The position numbers and the translations under genes were made by a program. The notes beneath the pieces are model-generated. The model searched no databases and was not told the DNA's origin. It worked only from the letters and a program-made list of their open reading frames with translations. Positions 40,848 through 43,209 of a stretch of 43,209 bases of DNA are shown piece after piece; position 1 is the stretch's first letter, and each line of letters starts with the position of its first letter. This stretch comes from Pseudomonadota bacterium (lineage in GTDB: Bacteria; Pseudomonadota; Gammaproteobacteria; Burkholderiales; Thiobacillaceae), in assembly GCA_030690985.1 (NCBI GenBank), contig JAUYFG010000072.1, positions 1-43,209 of the forward strand. Reading direction: 5' to 3'.

Positions 40848-41488
40848 CTATTCATTCTGCTCGAACATCTCGATCCGCTCGGTTTCCGCCAGCGCGTCCG
40901 CGACCCAGGCGCGCAAGGCGGGTAGTGCCAGGATCGCGTCGGCGTAGTCCCGCGCGGCGCCTTGCAGCGGCCCCCCCATAGGTCTGGAAACGCAACACCA
41001 CCGGCGCATACATGGCATCGGCGATGCCGAAGCGGCCGAATAGAAAATCACCGCCGGCGCCCAAGCGCGCGCGGCAATCCGTCCAGATCACCAGGATGCG
41101 CGCGATGTCCATGAGGCACTCGGGTGTGCGCCCCCGGTCCGGGTAGCGGCCCCTGGCGCAGGGCGCCGAACCCGGCGTGCATTTCCGCGCTCACCGACCT
41201 CGCCGGCGCCCGTGCGGCGATGTCTTCCGGCCAGAGCTGGTGTTCCGGAAAGCGCTCGTCGAGGTATTCGCAGATGGCCAGGGAATCCCATACCTTGAGA
41301 TCGCCGTCTTGCAGCAGCGGGACGAGGCCGGAGGGCGACCAGGCCCTCAGTTCGTCCAGGGTGTCGGCCCGGTACAGTGGGATGCGCACCTCGGTGAAGG
41401 GAACCCCGGTCTGGCGCAACAGCAGCCAAGGCCGCAATGACCAGGAGGAGTAGTTCTTGTTGCCGACGACCAGGGTGAGGAGAGCCAT
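40848..41488 (-). pseudogene. Glutathione S-transferase family protein, frameshifted
   Basis: N-terminal GST MALLTLVVGNKNYSSWSLRPWLLLRQTGVPF...; continuation RILVIWTDCRARLGAGGDFLFGRFGIADAMYAPVVLRFQTYG and ARDYADAILALPALRAWVADALAETERIEMFEQNE in other frames. Confidence 0.88.
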
Positions 41489-41666
41489 GTCGATCGCGTA
41501 CTTGGGTTACGGGGGAAGCGGCAAGTTGCACGAGCCGAGTGGGTCGGTGGGAAGATGCGCGCTTGGAAGCGGTCCTGATCACCGCGTTTCCAGTTTCAAC
41601 CGCAATCTGACCGGTCCGGGTAATCCGGTCAGCATTCCGACCCGCCACCCAATTCGAGTTCGCGCC

Positions 41667-41912
41667 ATGGATTATTTGAATACGCTTGGTTCCCTGGGGC
41701 TTGCGCTTCCGACACCGGCCTACCTGTTTGGCCTCCTCTTCTTCGGGATTGCCGGTTTTGCCGCCTACCGCTATGGCAAGAAGGCCGCGCTGGCCAAGCC
41801 GAAGTGGATTGGCATCGCCATGATGCTGTACCCCTACGCGGTGTCCGAAACCTGGTTGCTGTATGCGGTCGGTGCCGGCTTGTGCGCGATGTTGTACGTG
41901 TATCGGAAGTGA
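41667..41912 (+). CDS. Small conserved membrane protein (81 aa)
   Basis: Two to three TM helices; MDYLNTLGSLGLALPTPAYLFGLLFFGIAGFAAYRYGKKAALAKPKWIGIAMMLYPYAVS. Confidence 0.75.
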   Translation: MDYLNTLGSLGLALPTPAYLFGLLFFGIAGFAAYRYGKKAALAKPKWIGIAMMLYPYAVSETWLLYAVGAGLCAMLYVYRK

Positions 41913-41945
41913 CCTCCCGCAATTCTTCCGTCGGCCCGCCGCGCC

Positions 41946-43007
41946 TCAGCGAGCCTCCACCAGCTCCAGTGAGCGGGAACTCCAGTTGAGCACGGCGGTA
42001 CGGACGTGCATCTTGCGCGCCAGGGCGGGGAACTCGCTGTGGATGACCTCGGCGGTGAACTCGGACATGAAGTGAGCCTTCAGTTCGGCGCGGGCGCGAT
42101 CCATGCCTACCGACTCGTAAGGGGAGGAGGCGAGCAGCAGAAAGCCGTCGTCGGGGATGCGGCCCTGATGCATGTTGTTGAGAATGATGCTGGCAGCCTT
42201 GCGGATGGGGTCGGCCAGGTTGGGGCTGTAAGGCCCGATGATCAGGGCCAGATTGGGCATGTGCAGGAAGTCGAAGCCGCGCCCGACGCAGATCATCCAT
42301 TCCCGGTGCTCGATGTCCAGGGTGCGTTTGAGCTGGCGGACATGGGCGATGCGTTCGAGGTTGCCTTTGAGCAGCGGCAGCAGGTCCTCGCGCATCTGGC
42401 CGGACATGTCCGGGAACAGCGAGGCGAGCCAGGGGTGCAGGGTGTCGGCCTGATCCAGCGCGATTTCGGCCAGATTCAATTGCCCGCCGTCGTTACCGTG
42501 CAGGATCAGGGCGTCCTCGTCGGTTTCGAAGCCGCAGACGATGGGGTAGACCGAACCGTGGCCCTGCCCGAAAACGTGTTCCACCTGTTCCTTGATGGCA
42601 TAGGTGTGGGCGACGGCCGCCTCGGTGTCGTAGTTGAAACCGGCGCAGCCCCGGCTGGGATCGCCCTTGGAAAAGTGATAGGTGATCAGCACCAGGGTTT
42701 GGCGCCCTGCCCGCACGGTGCCGCCGACGTGGTGGGCGAGCACCTCGTTCAGGTGCGGCCAGCCCAGGTTGAATATGCCGCCCAGATTGCGGAAGGGCTG
42801 GATGATGCCCGCCGGGGTCTGGGTGGCGACCGGGATGTTGATGCGCCCATCCATGCACTTGAGGGCCATGATGTCGGTGGGATGCACGGCCAGGTGGCGC
42901 TGCCGGGCAAGATAGGCCTCGGGGCCGGAATACTCCGCCGAATGGCGGCGTGCCAGGTCGAACAACCAGTCGATGCGTTCGGTGATGGGCTTGCTGTAGG
43001 TGTCCAT
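41946..43007 (-). CDS. Carbonic-anhydrase-like protein (beta-CA/CsoSCA-like metal site)
   Basis: ALKCMDGRINIPV (C-x-D-x-R) followed by ITYHFSKGDPSRGCAGFNYD (H-x9-C). Confidence 0.6.
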   Translation of the reverse strand: MDTYSKPITERIDWLFDLARRHSAEYSGPEAYLARQRHLAVHPTDIMALKCMDGRINIPVATQTPAGIIQPFRNLGGIFNLGWPHLNEVLAHHVGGTVRAGRQTLVLITYHFSKGDPSRGCAGFNYDTEAAVAHTYAIKEQVEHVFGQGHGSVYPIVCGFETDEDALILHGNDGGQLNLAEIALDQADTLHPWLASLFPDMSGQMREDLLPLLKGNLERIAHVRQLKRTLDIEHREWMICVGRGFDFLHMPNLALIIGPYSPNLADPIRKAASIILNNMHQGRIPDDGFLLLASSPYESVGMDRARAELKAHFMSEFTAEVIHSEFPALARKMHVRTAVLNWSSRSLELVEAR

Positions 43008-43112
43008 ATCATCCCTTTCTGAAGGGTTATCACGATGCCCAGGGCCGGCGCGGGCGTCAAGGTTCAAACCGTGCTTATCCGGTTGTCTCCCAAGCCCACT
43101 ACCGGTAGTGAC

Positions 43113-43185
43113 GTAGGTTGGGCGTCGCTGCGCGTGCCCAACGAACCGCCACGATGTTGGGCACGCTTCGCTTTGCCCAACCTAC
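43113..43185. repeat. REP doublet, GTAGGTTGGGC family
   Basis: GTAGGTTGGGCGTCGCTGCGCGTGCCCAAC...GTTGGGCACGCTTCGCTTTGCCCAACCTAC. Confidence 0.9.
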
Positions 43186-43209
43186 GGCGCCATGCCGCGA
43201 AATCACGGG

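Overview
This is a GC-rich, probably betaproteobacterial chromosomal window. It opens with the end of an rRNA operon (5S rRNA plus terminator), then carA-carB-greA, a DUF4149 protein, yhbY, rlmE, ftsH, rsmB, a DUF4390 protein, an NtrY/NtrX-like pair, trkA-trkH, a large AddA/RecB-like helicase-nuclease on the minus strand, two small conserved genes, pilS-pilR, and a split PAS / CZB-type chemotaxis pair. From about 26.7 to 38.2 kb there is a seven-gene minus-strand locus in which every product is predicted to be exported. It comprises an outer-membrane barrel candidate, an Ig-like/NTF2-like protein, two small helical proteins, two paralogous proteins of more than 1000 aa, and a small lipoprotein. 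I cannot assign this locus to a described system, and it is the best candidate for a novel one. The distal part holds a frameshifted CaCA-type exchanger, a thioredoxin-like protein, AmpD, a RAYT transposase remnant, a frameshifted GST, a small membrane protein and a CsoSCA/beta-CA-like protein. The window is dense in GTAG-bounded palindromic REP doublets. Six genes take their TAG stop codon from such an element, one palindrome lies in frame inside the addA-like gene, and one sits in a 239-bp tandem duplication at the trkH/addA junction. All assignments come from reading the sequence and recalling protein families; no searches were run.
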